Shown here piece by piece: positions 1 through 6,471 of a stretch of 15,147 bases of DNA; position 1 is the first letter of the stretch, and every line of letters starts with the position of its first letter. The position numbers and the translations under genes are program-made. The stretch is from JALZHR01 sp036388635 (GTDB lineage: Bacteria; Acidobacteriota; Blastocatellia; Pyrinomonadales; Pyrinomonadaceae): contig DASVRL010000235.1 in the NCBI GenBank assembly GCA_036388635.1, positions 1 through 15,147 on the forward strand, read 5' to 3'. A model generated the notes under the pieces. The model worked only from the letters and a program-made list of their open reading frames with translations. It had not been told where the DNA came from and did not search any database.

Positions 1-1
1 C

Positions 2-808
2 CTCGTCGGCGGGCAGACCCGCTCGCCGATCATCGCGCGCACCGTAACCGAGCTTTTCGGCAGCGAGCCGTCTTCGGAAATTAATCCGGACGAGGTCGTG
101 GCGATGGGCGCGGCGATTCAGGGCGGCGTTTTGACGGGCGATGTCAAAGACATCGTGCTGCTCGACGTTTTGCCGCTGAGCCTGGGTCTGGAAACGCGCG
201 GCGGCTTGTTCGTCAAATTAATTTCGCGCAATTCGACGATTCCGCTTAAAAACACGATGACTTTTACGACCGTTGTGGACAACCAGCAATCGGTCGAAAT
301 TCATATTTTGCAGGGCGAACGCGAAATCGCCGGCGCCAACCGCAGTTTGGGCAAATTCGAGCTGGTCGGCATTCCGCCCTCGCAGCGCGGCGTTCCGCAG
401 ATTGACGTTTCCTTTGAGGTTGACGCCAACGGCATCGTCAACGTTTCGGCGCTCGACAAAATGACCGGGCTCGAACAGGCGATGCAGATTACGCCTTCGT
501 CGGGACTTTCGCCGGAAGAAATCGACCGCCTGATTATGGAAGCCGAAACGTCGACCGAAACCGACCGCCAATCCAAACAGCTGATTTTGCAGCGCAATCG
601 CCTCGACACGCTGATTAAAAACACGCAGAAGTCGCTGTCCGAATTTTCGCGCTCGCTTTCCGCCGATCAGCAGCAGGAAATCAACGGCGTTTTAAACGAA
701 GCCGAAGCCGTTTTGGAAACCGAAGACCTCGGCGCGCTCGACCAGGCGCTGCTGAAAGTCGAAGACTCCGCCAATCAATTGACGATGCTGGTGATGGCGA
801 CGGTTTAA
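2..808 (+). CDS. dnaK: DnaK-family (Hsp70) chaperone, 3' part only, tail-less
   Basis: This is the last 268 codons of an Hsp70 gene whose 5' end lies outside the window. The first visible residues, LVGGQTRSPII, are the conserved ATPase-domain motif before the NPDEVVAMGAAIQGG segment. The interdomain linker follows (VLLDVLPLSLG, partial residues 52-62), then the beta-sandwich substrate-binding domain and a helical lid from about residue 155. Hsp70 uses ATP cycling, driven by J-proteins and GrpE, to bind and release unfolded cytoplasmic polypeptides. From linker to stop there are about 216 residues against about 249 in E. coli DnaK, so the flexible acidic tail is missing and the protein ends in LTMLVMATV. 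The strand segment reads TIPLKNTMTFTT rather than the usual TIPTKKS-like form, which suggests a paralogue rather than the main DnaK. The downstream dnaJ supports the call. Family is certain; paralogue status is inferred. Confidence 0.95.
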   Translation, partial: LVGGQTRSPIIARTVTELFGSEPSSEINPDEVVAMGAAIQGGVLTGDVKDIVLLDVLPLSLGLETRGGLFVKLISRNSTIPLKNTMTFTTVVDNQQSVEIHILQGEREIAGANRSLGKFELVGIPPSQRGVPQIDVSFEVDANGIVNVSALDKMTGLEQAMQITPSSGLSPEEIDRLIMEAETSTETDRQSKQLILQRNRLDTLIKNTQKSLSEFSRSLSADQQQEINGVLNEAEAVLETEDLGALDQALLKVEDSANQLTMLVMATV

Positions 809-811
809 AAA

Positions 812-898
812 GGCAAAAGACTAAGGGCGAAAGGCGAAAGTAAAACAAAGAATCTATCCTTTATCCCTTATTCTTCAGCCTTTCGCTTTTCTTTTTCG
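812..898 (+). terminator. Heptad-rich inverted repeat after dnaK, possible terminator
   Basis: Positions 823-835 pair with 878-890 (core GCGAAAGGC/GCCTTTCGC plus A-T and G-U pairs), and a short T-rich run follows at 887-896. This could end dnaK transcription. The left arm reads as degenerate 7-mers (AGGCAAA, AGACTAA, GGGCGAA, AGGCGAA), and the right side shows the same phasing on the other strand. The loop is long (about 42 nt), so the terminator function is uncertain and the repeat-element reading is equally likely. Confidence 0.45.
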
Positions 899-906
899 CA
901 ACTCGC

Positions 907-935
907 TTGAAGAAAATCGCATCTTATCGCAAAAT
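907..935 (+). promoter_or_regulatory. Weak candidate sigma70-type promoter for dnaJ
   Basis: TTGAAG (907-912) is followed after 17 nt by CAAAAT (930-935), four of six matches in each box. It lies between the dnaK hairpin and the dnaJ leader repeat. If it is used, the leader would be about 150 nt and would contain the whole inverted repeat at 993-1085. No CIRCE operator is visible. Confidence 0.25.
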
Positions 936-983
936 TAAAAAACGCCGGTTCATTCGTTTGTTTGGGCTGGCGTTATCTTTATT

Positions 984-1091
984 TTGTCCTTCGTCATTAG
1001 TCGTTCGTCCTTAGCAGGTCGAATAAAAATTAAGGACGCAAATGAATTCGAGGCAACAAGGGACGAAGGACAAAGGACTAATGACCAATCT
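984..1091 (+). repeat. Heptad-built inverted repeat abutting the dnaJ start
   Basis: Positions 993-1014 can pair with 1064-1085, 19 of 22 positions, in the 108 bases before dnaJ. The right arm is four degenerate heptamers (GGGACGA, AGGACAA, AGGACTA, ATGACCA) and the left arm is their complement (GTCATTA, GTCGTTC, GTCCTTA). A second register also works: 983-995 pairs with 1062-1074 over 13 bases. The only Shine-Dalgarno-like bases (AGGA, about 1074-1077) lie inside the right arm, so the stem would mask them. The dnaJ ATG starts six bases after the stem. Confidence 0.75.
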
Positions 1092-2201
1092 ATGAGTAAA
1101 AGAGATTATTACGAAATTTTAGGCGTTTCGCGCACCGCCACCGATGCGGAAATCAAAGCCGCCTATCGCAAAATGGCGGTTCAGCATCATCCTGACAAAA
1201 ATCCTGACAACGCCGAAGCGGAAGAAAAATTCAAGGAGGCGGCGGAAGCTTATTCGGTTCTTTCCGACGCGCAGAAGCGCGCGGCTTACGACCGTTTCGG
1301 TCACTCGGGCGTCGGCGCGGGCGCGGGTTTCGGCGCGGGCGGCGCGGGTTTTTCGGGCAATATCGAAGACATTTTCGACCTTTTCGGCTTCGGCGATATG
1401 TTCGGCGGCGCGCGCGGGCGACGCACGAGCGCCCAGCGCGGCGCGGATTTGCGCTACGATTTGGAAATCACTCTGGAAGAAGCCGCCGCCGGAAAAGAGG
1501 AAAAGCTTCGCATTCCGCGTCTGGAAAAATGCGCCGAATGCGACGGCAAAGGCGCCGAGAAGGGAACTCAGCCCGAAGCCTGCATCACCTGTCAGGGAAG
1601 CGGGCAGATTCGCAATCAGCAAGGTTTCTTTTCGGTTATGCGGACTTGCTCGAACTGTCGCGGCACAGGGCAAATCATCAAAAATCCCTGTAAACAATGT
1701 CACGGCGCCGGACGCATCGAAAAAGAAAAATCGCTGGAAATCAGAATTCCCGCCGGCGTCGAAACCGGCTCTCGCCTGCGCGTTTCGGGCGAAGGCGAAG
1801 CGGGGACAAACGGCGGAATGCACGGCGATTTGTTTGTCGTGATTCACGTTAAAGAACACGAATTGTTTGAGCGGCAGGGCGCAAATCTTTACGCTTCCGC
1901 GCCGATTTCCTTCGCGCAAGCCGCGCTCGGAGCGGAAATTCAGGTGAGAACTCTGGACGGCGAAGAAAATCTGAAAATTCCGCCCGGAACGCAGACCGGA
2001 ACGGTTTTTCGTTTGAAAGGTCACGGAATGCCGAATCTCGGCGGACGCGGCAAAGGCGATTTGTTCGTCGCCGTGACGCTGGTCACGCCGAAGACTCTGA
2101 CCAAGGAACAGCGAAAGTTATTGGAAAAACTCGCCGAGGTCGAAGACACCGAATTCAGCGACGAATCCTTTATGGACAAAGTGCGGAATATTTTCGGGTA
2201 A
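1092..2201 (+). CDS. dnaJ: Chaperone protein DnaJ (class A J-protein)
   Basis: A complete 369-residue DnaJ, the co-chaperone that delivers substrates to DnaK and stimulates its ATPase in the cytoplasm. The J domain covers about residues 4-70 with the HPD motif at 33-35. A Gly/Phe-rich region follows at 73-106. The zinc-binding domain has four CxxCxGxG repeats (147-154, 164-171, 186-193, 200-207), enough for two zinc ions. The C-terminal substrate-binding and dimerisation domains complete the usual type I length. The frame runs upstream to a TTG at 984, but that extension would translate the repeat element and lacks similarity to DnaJ. The ATG giving MSKRDYYEILGV is the classical start. There is no well-placed free Shine-Dalgarno; the start is flanked by the inverted repeat at 993-1085. 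A strong bidirectional terminator follows 17 bases after the stop. Confidence 0.98.
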   Translation: MSKRDYYEILGVSRTATDAEIKAAYRKMAVQHHPDKNPDNAEAEEKFKEAAEAYSVLSDAQKRAAYDRFGHSGVGAGAGFGAGGAGFSGNIEDIFDLFGFGDMFGGARGRRTSAQRGADLRYDLEITLEEAAAGKEEKLRIPRLEKCAECDGKGAEKGTQPEACITCQGSGQIRNQQGFFSVMRTCSNCRGTGQIIKNPCKQCHGAGRIEKEKSLEIRIPAGVETGSRLRVSGEGEAGTNGGMHGDLFVVIHVKEHELFERQGANLYASAPISFAQAALGAEIQVRTLDGEENLKIPPGTQTGTVFRLKGHGMPNLGGRGKGDLFVAVTLVTPKTLTKEQRKLLEKLAEVEDTEFSDESFMDKVRNIFG

Positions 2202-2218
2202 AAAAGGCAGCGATAAAT

Positions 2219-2261
2219 AAAAAAGGATAAAGTTGATTAACGTTCAACTTTATCCTTTTTT
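2219..2261. terminator. Strong bidirectional intrinsic terminator (dnaJ / M15 peptidase)
   Basis: A perfect 18-bp stem (2219-2236 with 2244-2261) has a 7-base loop. The outer six pairs are A-T, so each strand carries a run of six T at the 3' side of the hairpin. It lies between the convergent ends of dnaJ (2201) and the M15 peptidase gene (2288) and can stop transcription from both sides. Confidence 0.92.
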
Positions 2262-2287
2262 GTTGAAAATTTTGACTTTCGAAGTTT

Positions 2288-3232
2288 TCACTTCGCTAAA
2301 TTTCGCGGCACGTATTCCCAGTGCCACGGTTCATAATAATACGGATAAAATCCGAAGCGCGAGGCGTTTTTGACGAGCCATTTGTAGGCGGGCGTTTCCA
2401 CCTGAATCGCGCGGTTGGCGTCAAAGGTCGAAACCGGCTCGCCGCCGACATAAATATCCAGCGCGTTGCCGGTGAAATGCGGGCTGTTGACAGCCAGACC
2501 GGCGCGCCCCGAATTCGGCGAGGCGGCGCGCAGCCTTGCCTGATGCTCGCGCGAGCGATACGACGAAATAATCTTCAAAAACCTTTCACCTGCCGCCAGC
2601 TCGCCGCTCGAAGTGGTTTTCAGCTTAAGTTCTCTGGCTGCCGCCGCGACCATACGTTTGTAGGCGTCGTATGTTTCGCGCTCGACTTTTAATAAATCAG
2701 CGCCGCGCGTCGGGTCGTAAAAGTCAGCAATCGGCGCGTCGAAAAGCCTTTCGGAGGCGGGCGTCTGGCTGCTGTTTAAACGGCGTGCCTGCCAGTCTTT
2801 AATCATTTGATAAAGCGTGTCTTTGTCAATGATTCCGGTCGGTGCAATTCCTGATGTGTTTTGCCAGGCAGCGACGGCGCGGGCAAATTCAATCGAATCG
2901 GCGTCGGCGTCGGCGTCGATTGTTTCCTGAATCAAAGAGACGTAAAGATGCCAGCCGCGCTGCGCCTTTCCGCCGAAAGCCCACGCCAGAGAATTCTTTA
3001 GCCTGATGTTTTCGGCTATCGCGGTCGCCGAAACTGCGGGCGCGTTTGAAACCGTTTTTCTCGCAGCGGCGGGCGGGCGCTCGAATTTGTCAATTTGAGA
3101 AATATTTTGAACAGGCAATTCTGCCGCGTTTTGTCCGTAAGCCTTGAGTTTGGATAAGCCGAAACTCAAAACCGCGACGCACAGCAGCAAACCGAAAAAT
3201 GCGGGAAACAAAAACTTCTTTTTTTTGAGCAT
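2288..3232 (-). CDS. Membrane-anchored M15 (VanY-type) peptidase with peptidoglycan-binding segment
   Basis: A 314-residue protein. After a lysine-rich start it has one hydrophobic segment (about residues 9-27), so it is exported and probably anchored in the inner membrane. Residues 113-150 (ARAVAAWQNTSGIAPTGIID) resemble a peptidoglycan-binding domain of the PGB_1 type. The C-terminal part is a zinc peptidase of family M15B: SPHFTGNALD (250-259) matches the SxHxxGxAxD zinc motif (H252, D259), and EPWHWEY (301-307) supplies the catalytic glutamate E301 and third ligand H304. The family trims D-Ala-D-Ala ends of peptidoglycan stem peptides in the periplasm. A DADADAD run (106-112) is encoded by a hexanucleotide repeat. 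It lies 80 bases downstream of the yqeY-like gene on the same strand and could be co-transcribed. No clear Shine-Dalgarno precedes the ATG. Confidence 0.9.
   Translation of the reverse strand: MLKKKKFLFPAFFGLLLCVAVLSFGLSKLKAYGQNAAELPVQNISQIDKFERPPAAARKTVSNAPAVSATAIAENIRLKNSLAWAFGGKAQRGWHLYVSLIQETIDADADADSIEFARAVAAWQNTSGIAPTGIIDKDTLYQMIKDWQARRLNSSQTPASERLFDAPIADFYDPTRGADLLKVERETYDAYKRMVAAAARELKLKTTSSGELAAGERFLKIISSYRSREHQARLRAASPNSGRAGLAVNSPHFTGNALDIYVGGEPVSTFDANRAIQVETPAYKWLVKNASRFGFYPYYYEPWHWEYVPRNLAK
2898..2920. repeat. Hexanucleotide microsatellite inside the M15 peptidase gene
   Basis: The plus strand carries more than three tandem copies of GTCGGC. On the coding strand it encodes alternating Asp-Ala (residues 106-112) between the N-terminal region and the peptidoglycan-binding segment. 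Copy changes would stay in frame and add or remove Asp-Ala pairs. Confidence 0.7.
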
Positions 3233-3312
3233 AATTAAAAGCGGGTTTAATTATGATGTCCGGTTTGCCGCTTGTGTTCGCCGCTAATTTCGGTGTTTAT
3301 GATTAACCGGAA

Positions 3313-3765
3313 TTAAAGATTTTGCAGCTTCGATTTAACGGTTTCGCTGACCAGTTTTCCGTCGGCGGATTTGCCTTGCAGCCGGGCGAGCGCCGCCTTC
3401 ATCACCGCGCCCATTTCCTTCATCGAACTCGCGCCCGTTTCGGAAATCGCCGCCGCGACCGCCGCTTCGATTTCTTCTTTGGTCGCCGATTGCGGCAGAT
3501 ATTCCTCAATCACGACGACTTCCGACTGTTCTTTTTCGGCTAATTCATTGCGTCCGGCATTCGTGAATTGTTCGATGGAATCTTTTCTCTGTTTGACCAG
3601 GCTTTGCAGCGCTTTGGTAATCTCTTCATCGGTTAATTCGCCGCCTTTTTCAATCTGGCGGTTCATTAAATTCGATTTCACCATTCGCAAAACGGAAAGC
3701 CGATTAGCGTCTTTCGCTTTCATCGCGGCGGTCAAATCGCCGGTAATCCTGTCTTTTAAACTCAT
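3313..3765 (-). CDS. yqeY: GatB/YqeY domain protein
   Basis: A 150-residue YqeY-family protein, the usual family length. The N-terminal part (MSLKDRITGDLTAAMKAKDANRLSVLRMVKSNL) and the central EEYLPQSATKEEIEAAV segment (about residues 86-103) are typical. The second half corresponds to the helical tail domain found at the C terminus of the GatB amidotransferase subunit, which binds tRNA there. The role of free-standing YqeY proteins is not well settled; a tRNA-related amidotransferase role is usually inferred. The ATG has a good AGGAGA site (3775-3780) nine bases upstream and a convincing promoter just beyond it. The M15 peptidase gene follows on the same strand. Confidence 0.93.
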   Translation of the reverse strand: MSLKDRITGDLTAAMKAKDANRLSVLRMVKSNLMNRQIEKGGELTDEEITKALQSLVKQRKDSIEQFTNAGRNELAEKEQSEVVVIEEYLPQSATKEEIEAAVAAAISETGASSMKEMGAVMKAALARLQGKSADGKLVSETVKSKLQNL

Positions 3766-3787
3766 TATTTATAATCTCCTGCGGTTA

Positions 3788-3817
3788 ATTTTAACGAGTC
3801 GGGAGTCTATTGTCCAA
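3788..3817 (-). promoter_or_regulatory. Sigma70-type promoter for the yqeY-like gene
   Basis: On the minus strand TTGGAC (3817-3812) is followed after 18 bases by TAAAAT (3793-3788). Transcription would start around 3781, next to the AGGAGA ribosome site at 3775-3780, giving a very short leader. Confidence 0.6.
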
Positions 3818-3834
3818 AGCGCGACCAGCCGCAA

Positions 3835-3930
3835 ATCACGCGAATTCCGCGAATAAAAGAAATAAAAATAATTCGAGATTTGTAGCAAAACATCTTTTCT
3901 TATCCGCGTTTATCTGTGCTAATCTGTGGT
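3835..3930. repeat. Short-period reiterated spacer (9-mers then 10-mers)
   Basis: Positions 3835-3870 read as four degenerate 9-mers (ATCACGCGA, ATTCCGCGA, ATAAAAGAA, ATAAAAATA). Positions 3901-3930 are three degenerate 10-mers (TATCCGCGTT, TATCTGTGCT, AATCTGTGGT). The second block ends 15 bases before the ATG at 3946. The spacer belongs to the leader of the membrane-protein gene. No hairpin comparable to the other spacer elements is seen here. Confidence 0.6.
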
Positions 3931-3945
3931 TTCTTTTTTTCCTAT

Positions 3946-5742
3946 ATGAAATTACGTTGGCGATTCGGAATTCTGGCGGGCATCGTCCTGCTCGTCTGCG
4001 GAATATATCCGCAGATGAAAATGTGGTATCTGCGCGGCGGCGACTGGCAGGGTCATTATGCCTACAACGACATCGACGAAGTGGCTTACGCTGCTTATCT
4101 GCGCGCTTTGATCGACGGCAGACCGCGCCGCAACGACCCTTATACCGGGCGCGACGACACGGCTGAACGCAAACAGGAAGAATCGCTTTTCTCGATACAA
4201 TTCGCCGCGCCTTACACGATTGCGCTGCCGGCGCGCGCGTTTGGAATTTCCGCGCCGACGGCGATGTGGCTGGCGGGCGGAATCGCCGCATTTCTGACGG
4301 CGCTGGCTTGTTTCTGGCTGGTCGGGCGCATCACGAACGATTCGTTTTTTGCGATGACCGGAACGCTCATTGTTCTGTGCGGCGGCGCGCTGGCGGCGGG
4401 CGAAGGCGCCATCGGCGAGATTTTGGGGACAGGTTATTCGTATCCGTATTTTCCCGGCTTCCGGCGATACATCCCCACCGTCCCGTTCGCGGTTTTCTTT
4501 GCGATGTGCGCGCTGGTCTGGCTGCTGGTGACAAGCGAAAATATGCGCAAACGCATCGTTTACTGCGTTCTGGCGTCGCTGTGTTTCGCCTTTATGGTTT
4601 TTTCGTATTTCTACACGTGGACAACGGCGGCGGCTTGGCTGGCGTGCGTCGTGCTGGTCTGGCTCGTCGTGCGTCCCGAAGGCTGGCAGAAGGATTTTAA
4701 AGCGTTTGTCGCGCTCGGCATCGCGTGCGCGATGGCGCTTGTGCCGTATGCGATACTGCTTTCCAATCGTTCGCACACGATGGACGACGTCCAGCTGCTT
4801 GTTTTGACTCGCGCGCCGGATTTGCTCCGCGTTCCGGCGATTATCTGCTACGCCGTGCTGGCGATGCTGATTCTGGCGATTTTGCTGAAAGCCGTCAATT
4901 TGAAGGAACGCTCGACGCTGTTTGCGTTTTCTTTCGCCTTTGTTCCGCTGGTCGTGCTCAACCAGCAAATCATCACCGGACGCTCGCTCCAGCCGATTCA
5001 TTATCAGGTTTTTACCGGAAATTACGTCGCCGCGCTGGCGATGGTCGTCGCGCTGGGTTTGCTGTGGCGCGGAATCAGCCAAAAAAATCCGAATTTTTCA
5101 AAAATAACTTTAACGATTCTGGCTTCGGCGGCAACAATCTGGGGAATGGTCGAGTGTCATTACACGGTGCGGATTTTGGATGAAGCAAACGTTGACCGCG
5201 ATAAGGGAATGGCGGTCGCCCGCCGTCTCGAAGAGCTTCACAAAAACGAAACGACGCGCGGCGTGATAATGCCTTTCAGTATGCTGCAAGGCGATGATTT
5301 GCCGACCGTCGCGCCGCAATCCGTGCTCTGGGCGCGTCATCAACACGTTTTCGCGGGCGTCACCTGGCAGGAAAACAAGGAGCGCTACTACCAGTATCTT
5401 TACTATATGAATCTGGACGAAAATAATCTGGCGCATTCGATGAAAAACGGCGATTTCGTCTCGATGATTGCGCTTTTCGGCTGGGGCAGGCACACCGACC
5501 GTCTGAACTCCGAATACAAGCCTCTGACTTTCGGCGAAATTGACGAGGAAGCCGCGCGCTACGGCGAGTATCGCCGGAACTTCAGTATTCGACAGGCTTC
5601 AAATCCGGCGCTTTCCTACATCGTCATACCGACGGATTGGCAGATGAATTTTACGAATCTCGATAAATGGTATGAACGCGGCGAAGCCGAAATCTTCGGC
5701 GACTACACGCTTTATCAGGTCAAATTGAGAAATGGTCAGTAG
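3946..5742 (+). CDS. Polytopic membrane protein, possible GT-C-type glycosyltransferase
   Basis: A 598-residue integral membrane protein. The first helix (about residues 8-21) is followed by an extracytoplasmic loop with GGDWQGHYAYNDIDEVAYAAYLRALIDGRP (31-60). Its acidic cluster D42/D44/E45 sits where GT-C glycosyltransferases carry their catalytic acidic residue. Roughly ten more hydrophobic helices follow to about residue 405. A soluble C-terminal region of about 190 residues, rich in Tyr and Trp, comes last. GT-C enzymes move sugars from polyprenyl-phosphate carriers to acceptors outside the inner membrane. Membership is inferred from topology and loop pattern only; I do not recognise the exact family. 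The frame opens at a GTG at 3916, but that extension reads through the 10-mer repeat, so ATG 3946 is preferred. The gene stands alone, with leftward genes on both sides. Confidence 0.75.
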   Translation: MKLRWRFGILAGIVLLVCGIYPQMKMWYLRGGDWQGHYAYNDIDEVAYAAYLRALIDGRPRRNDPYTGRDDTAERKQEESLFSIQFAAPYTIALPARAFGISAPTAMWLAGGIAAFLTALACFWLVGRITNDSFFAMTGTLIVLCGGALAAGEGAIGEILGTGYSYPYFPGFRRYIPTVPFAVFFAMCALVWLLVTSENMRKRIVYCVLASLCFAFMVFSYFYTWTTAAAWLACVVLVWLVVRPEGWQKDFKAFVALGIACAMALVPYAILLSNRSHTMDDVQLLVLTRAPDLLRVPAIICYAVLAMLILAILLKAVNLKERSTLFAFSFAFVPLVVLNQQIITGRSLQPIHYQVFTGNYVAALAMVVALGLLWRGISQKNPNFSKITLTILASAATIWGMVECHYTVRILDEANVDRDKGMAVARRLEELHKNETTRGVIMPFSMLQGDDLPTVAPQSVLWARHQHVFAGVTWQENKERYYQYLYYMNLDENNLAHSMKNGDFVSMIALFGWGRHTDRLNSEYKPLTFGEIDEEAARYGEYRRNFSIRQASNPALSYIVIPTDWQMNFTNLDKWYERGEAEIFGDYTLYQVKLRNGQ

Positions 5743-5840
5743 TCATTTATCCGGCTGCGTACTGCGTTCTTTGCAGGTTCAATATAAACTGCGTTCCCGG
5801 TTTCAATTCAGCCGGCAAGGCGCGCTTGACAAATAAAAAA
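5743..5840. other. Short spacer with a 9-bp direct repeat
   Basis: This spacer follows the membrane-protein stop and precedes the leftward terminator. ACTGCGTTC occurs at 5761-5769 and again at 5788-5796. A TTGACA at 5826-5831 has no matching -10 box. No gene is seen, and no convincing rightward terminator follows the 5742 stop. Confidence 0.4.
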
Positions 5841-5861
5841 GACCGCCGAAAACCGGCGGTC
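5831..5861 (-). terminator. Intrinsic terminator for the 82-codon gene
   Basis: An 8-bp GC-rich stem (GACCGCCG 5841-5848 with CGGCGGTC 5854-5861) has a 5-base loop. On the minus strand it is followed by a T-rich tract (5840-5831). It lies 32 bases beyond the stop of the leftward small gene at 5894. The plus-strand side has no U run. Confidence 0.88.
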
Positions 5862-5893
5862 GCATTTGGTATTACTAATAAATATAAAAACAA

Positions 5894-6142
5894 CTAGGCG
5901 ACGCGAATATCATTAGACGTTTCCGCAAAAACTCTGCGACCGTTCAACGCATCGTCGATGATTTCGCGTACGGCGGAGGCGTCTGGATTAACGTCCATAC
6001 GAGCGCACGCCCGCAGATGCCGGATAATTCCTTCCGTCGCTATTTCTAAAGGCGCCCCGTTTAATTTTGAAAAACGGCGTGCCTGAATATGGTCAATTTG
6101 CAGAATTCTATCCTGCAAGGTCATCGGTTTAGCTGCTGCCAC
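5894..6142 (-). CDS. Small hypothetical protein, GTG start
   Basis: An 82-residue protein of unknown function: mostly helical, soluble, with no signal peptide or membrane segment. It begins VAAAKPMTLQDRILQIDHIQARRF and contains a central RHLRACARMDVNPDASAVREIIDDALNGRR. The reading frame also has an ATG at 6166, but no ribosome site precedes it. A GGAAGGAGAG sequence (6158-6149) lies eight bases before the GTG at 6142 and would otherwise be inside the gene, so GTG is chosen. The gene has its own strong terminator, so it appears to be a separate transcription unit. I do not recognise the family. It could be a small DNA- or protein-binding regulator, but nothing in the sequence proves that. Confidence 0.7.
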   Translation of the reverse strand: MAAAKPMTLQDRILQIDHIQARRFSKLNGAPLEIATEGIIRHLRACARMDVNPDASAVREIIDDALNGRRVFAETSNDIRVA

Positions 6143-6148
6143 TTTATA

Positions 6149-6158
6149 CTCTCCTTCC
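6149..6158 (-). promoter_or_regulatory. Ribosome binding site that sets the GTG start of the 82-codon gene
   Basis: On the minus strand GGAAGGAGAG has its AGGAG core eight bases upstream of GTG (6142). The alternative ATG at 6166 is upstream of this site and has no purine-rich site of its own. Confidence 0.7.
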
Positions 6159-6166
6159 AAGTTCAT

Positions 6167-6411
6167 AATTAATTCCCACGAACCCTTGTGAATTTTGTCG
6201 CAAACGCGACTGGTTATGTAAAAAAACGAATTAAAAAAATCCTCTCCTAAAAAAATTAGTTGAAATTTGGTATTTAAAGGTTGCTAAAAAACTGCTATTA
6301 GCTTTTGTTTCCTGCATGAAAGTAGAATCGTAACAAAAAAATTATCTTTTGTCACGATTTTTTTTTATAAGTTTGTAACATTTTTCTCAAACGGGAAAAA
6401 AGGCAAAAAAA
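6167..6411. other. AT-rich gene-free spacer with several stem-loops
   Basis: No credible gene is seen between the 82-codon gene and the HU terminator. The spacer holds small inverted repeats (GTCGC/GCGAC at 6197-6210, CTAA/TTAG at 6247-6259, GCTAA/TTAGC at 6283-6302). It also holds a larger hairpin with a T tract at 6326-6366. The promoter of the 82-codon gene should lie in the left part, but I cannot place it with confidence. Confidence 0.55.
6326..6366 (+). terminator. Orphan rightward intrinsic terminator, possible small-RNA end
   Basis: Positions 6326-6338 pair with 6347-6359 (12 of 13, one A/C mismatch), the loop is 8 bases, and nine consecutive T (6358-6366) follow on the plus strand. 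The direction is rightward, yet no rightward gene lies upstream before the 5742 stop and the leftward gene between. It could end an unannotated small RNA transcribed from about 6200-6300, or be a fortuitous AT-rich palindrome. Confidence 0.5.
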
Positions 6412-6442
6412 GACCGGTAAGCTGAACTGCCGCTTGCCGGTC
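6405..6442 (-). terminator. Intrinsic terminator for the HU gene
   Basis: An 11-bp stem (GACCGGTAAGC 6412-6422 with GCTTGCCGGTC 6432-6442) contains one position that forms a G-U wobble in the minus-strand transcript. The loop is 9 bases, and a T-rich tract follows on the minus strand. It lies 30 bases beyond the HU stop. Confidence 0.87.
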
Positions 6443-6471
6443 AAAAAAGTATTAAATTTATACTTAAAATA

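Noticed and set aside
984..1091. N-terminal extension of DnaJ from TTG 984
   Set aside because: It would translate the inverted repeat, and DnaJ proteins begin at the J domain motif found at 1092.
809..1091. CIRCE or other known heat-shock operator before dnaJ
   Set aside because: No TTAGCACTC-N9-GAGTGCTAA match is present; the inverted repeat has a different sequence and a long loop.
809..1091. CRISPR array suggested by repeated units
   Set aside because: Units are 7 bases, degenerate and without unique spacers, and no cas gene is present.
1119..2024. Long minus-strand open frame of 301 codons opposite dnaJ
   Set aside because: It is a GC-driven shadow of the dnaJ codons; DnaJ is complete with all motifs and the shadow has low-complexity Arg/Ala/Phe composition.
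3810..4291. Open frames on both strands across the 3835-3930 spacer
   Set aside because: They arise from the reiterated spacer DNA and run into the membrane-protein gene in the wrong frame.
3952..5082. Minus-strand open frame of 376 codons opposite the membrane protein
   Set aside because: Arg/Gln/Asp-rich shadow composition with no motif or ribosome site; the plus strand encodes a sensible polytopic protein.
5826..5831. Perfect TTGACA box
   Set aside because: No -10 box at 15-19 bases; the following sequence is the leftward terminator hairpin.
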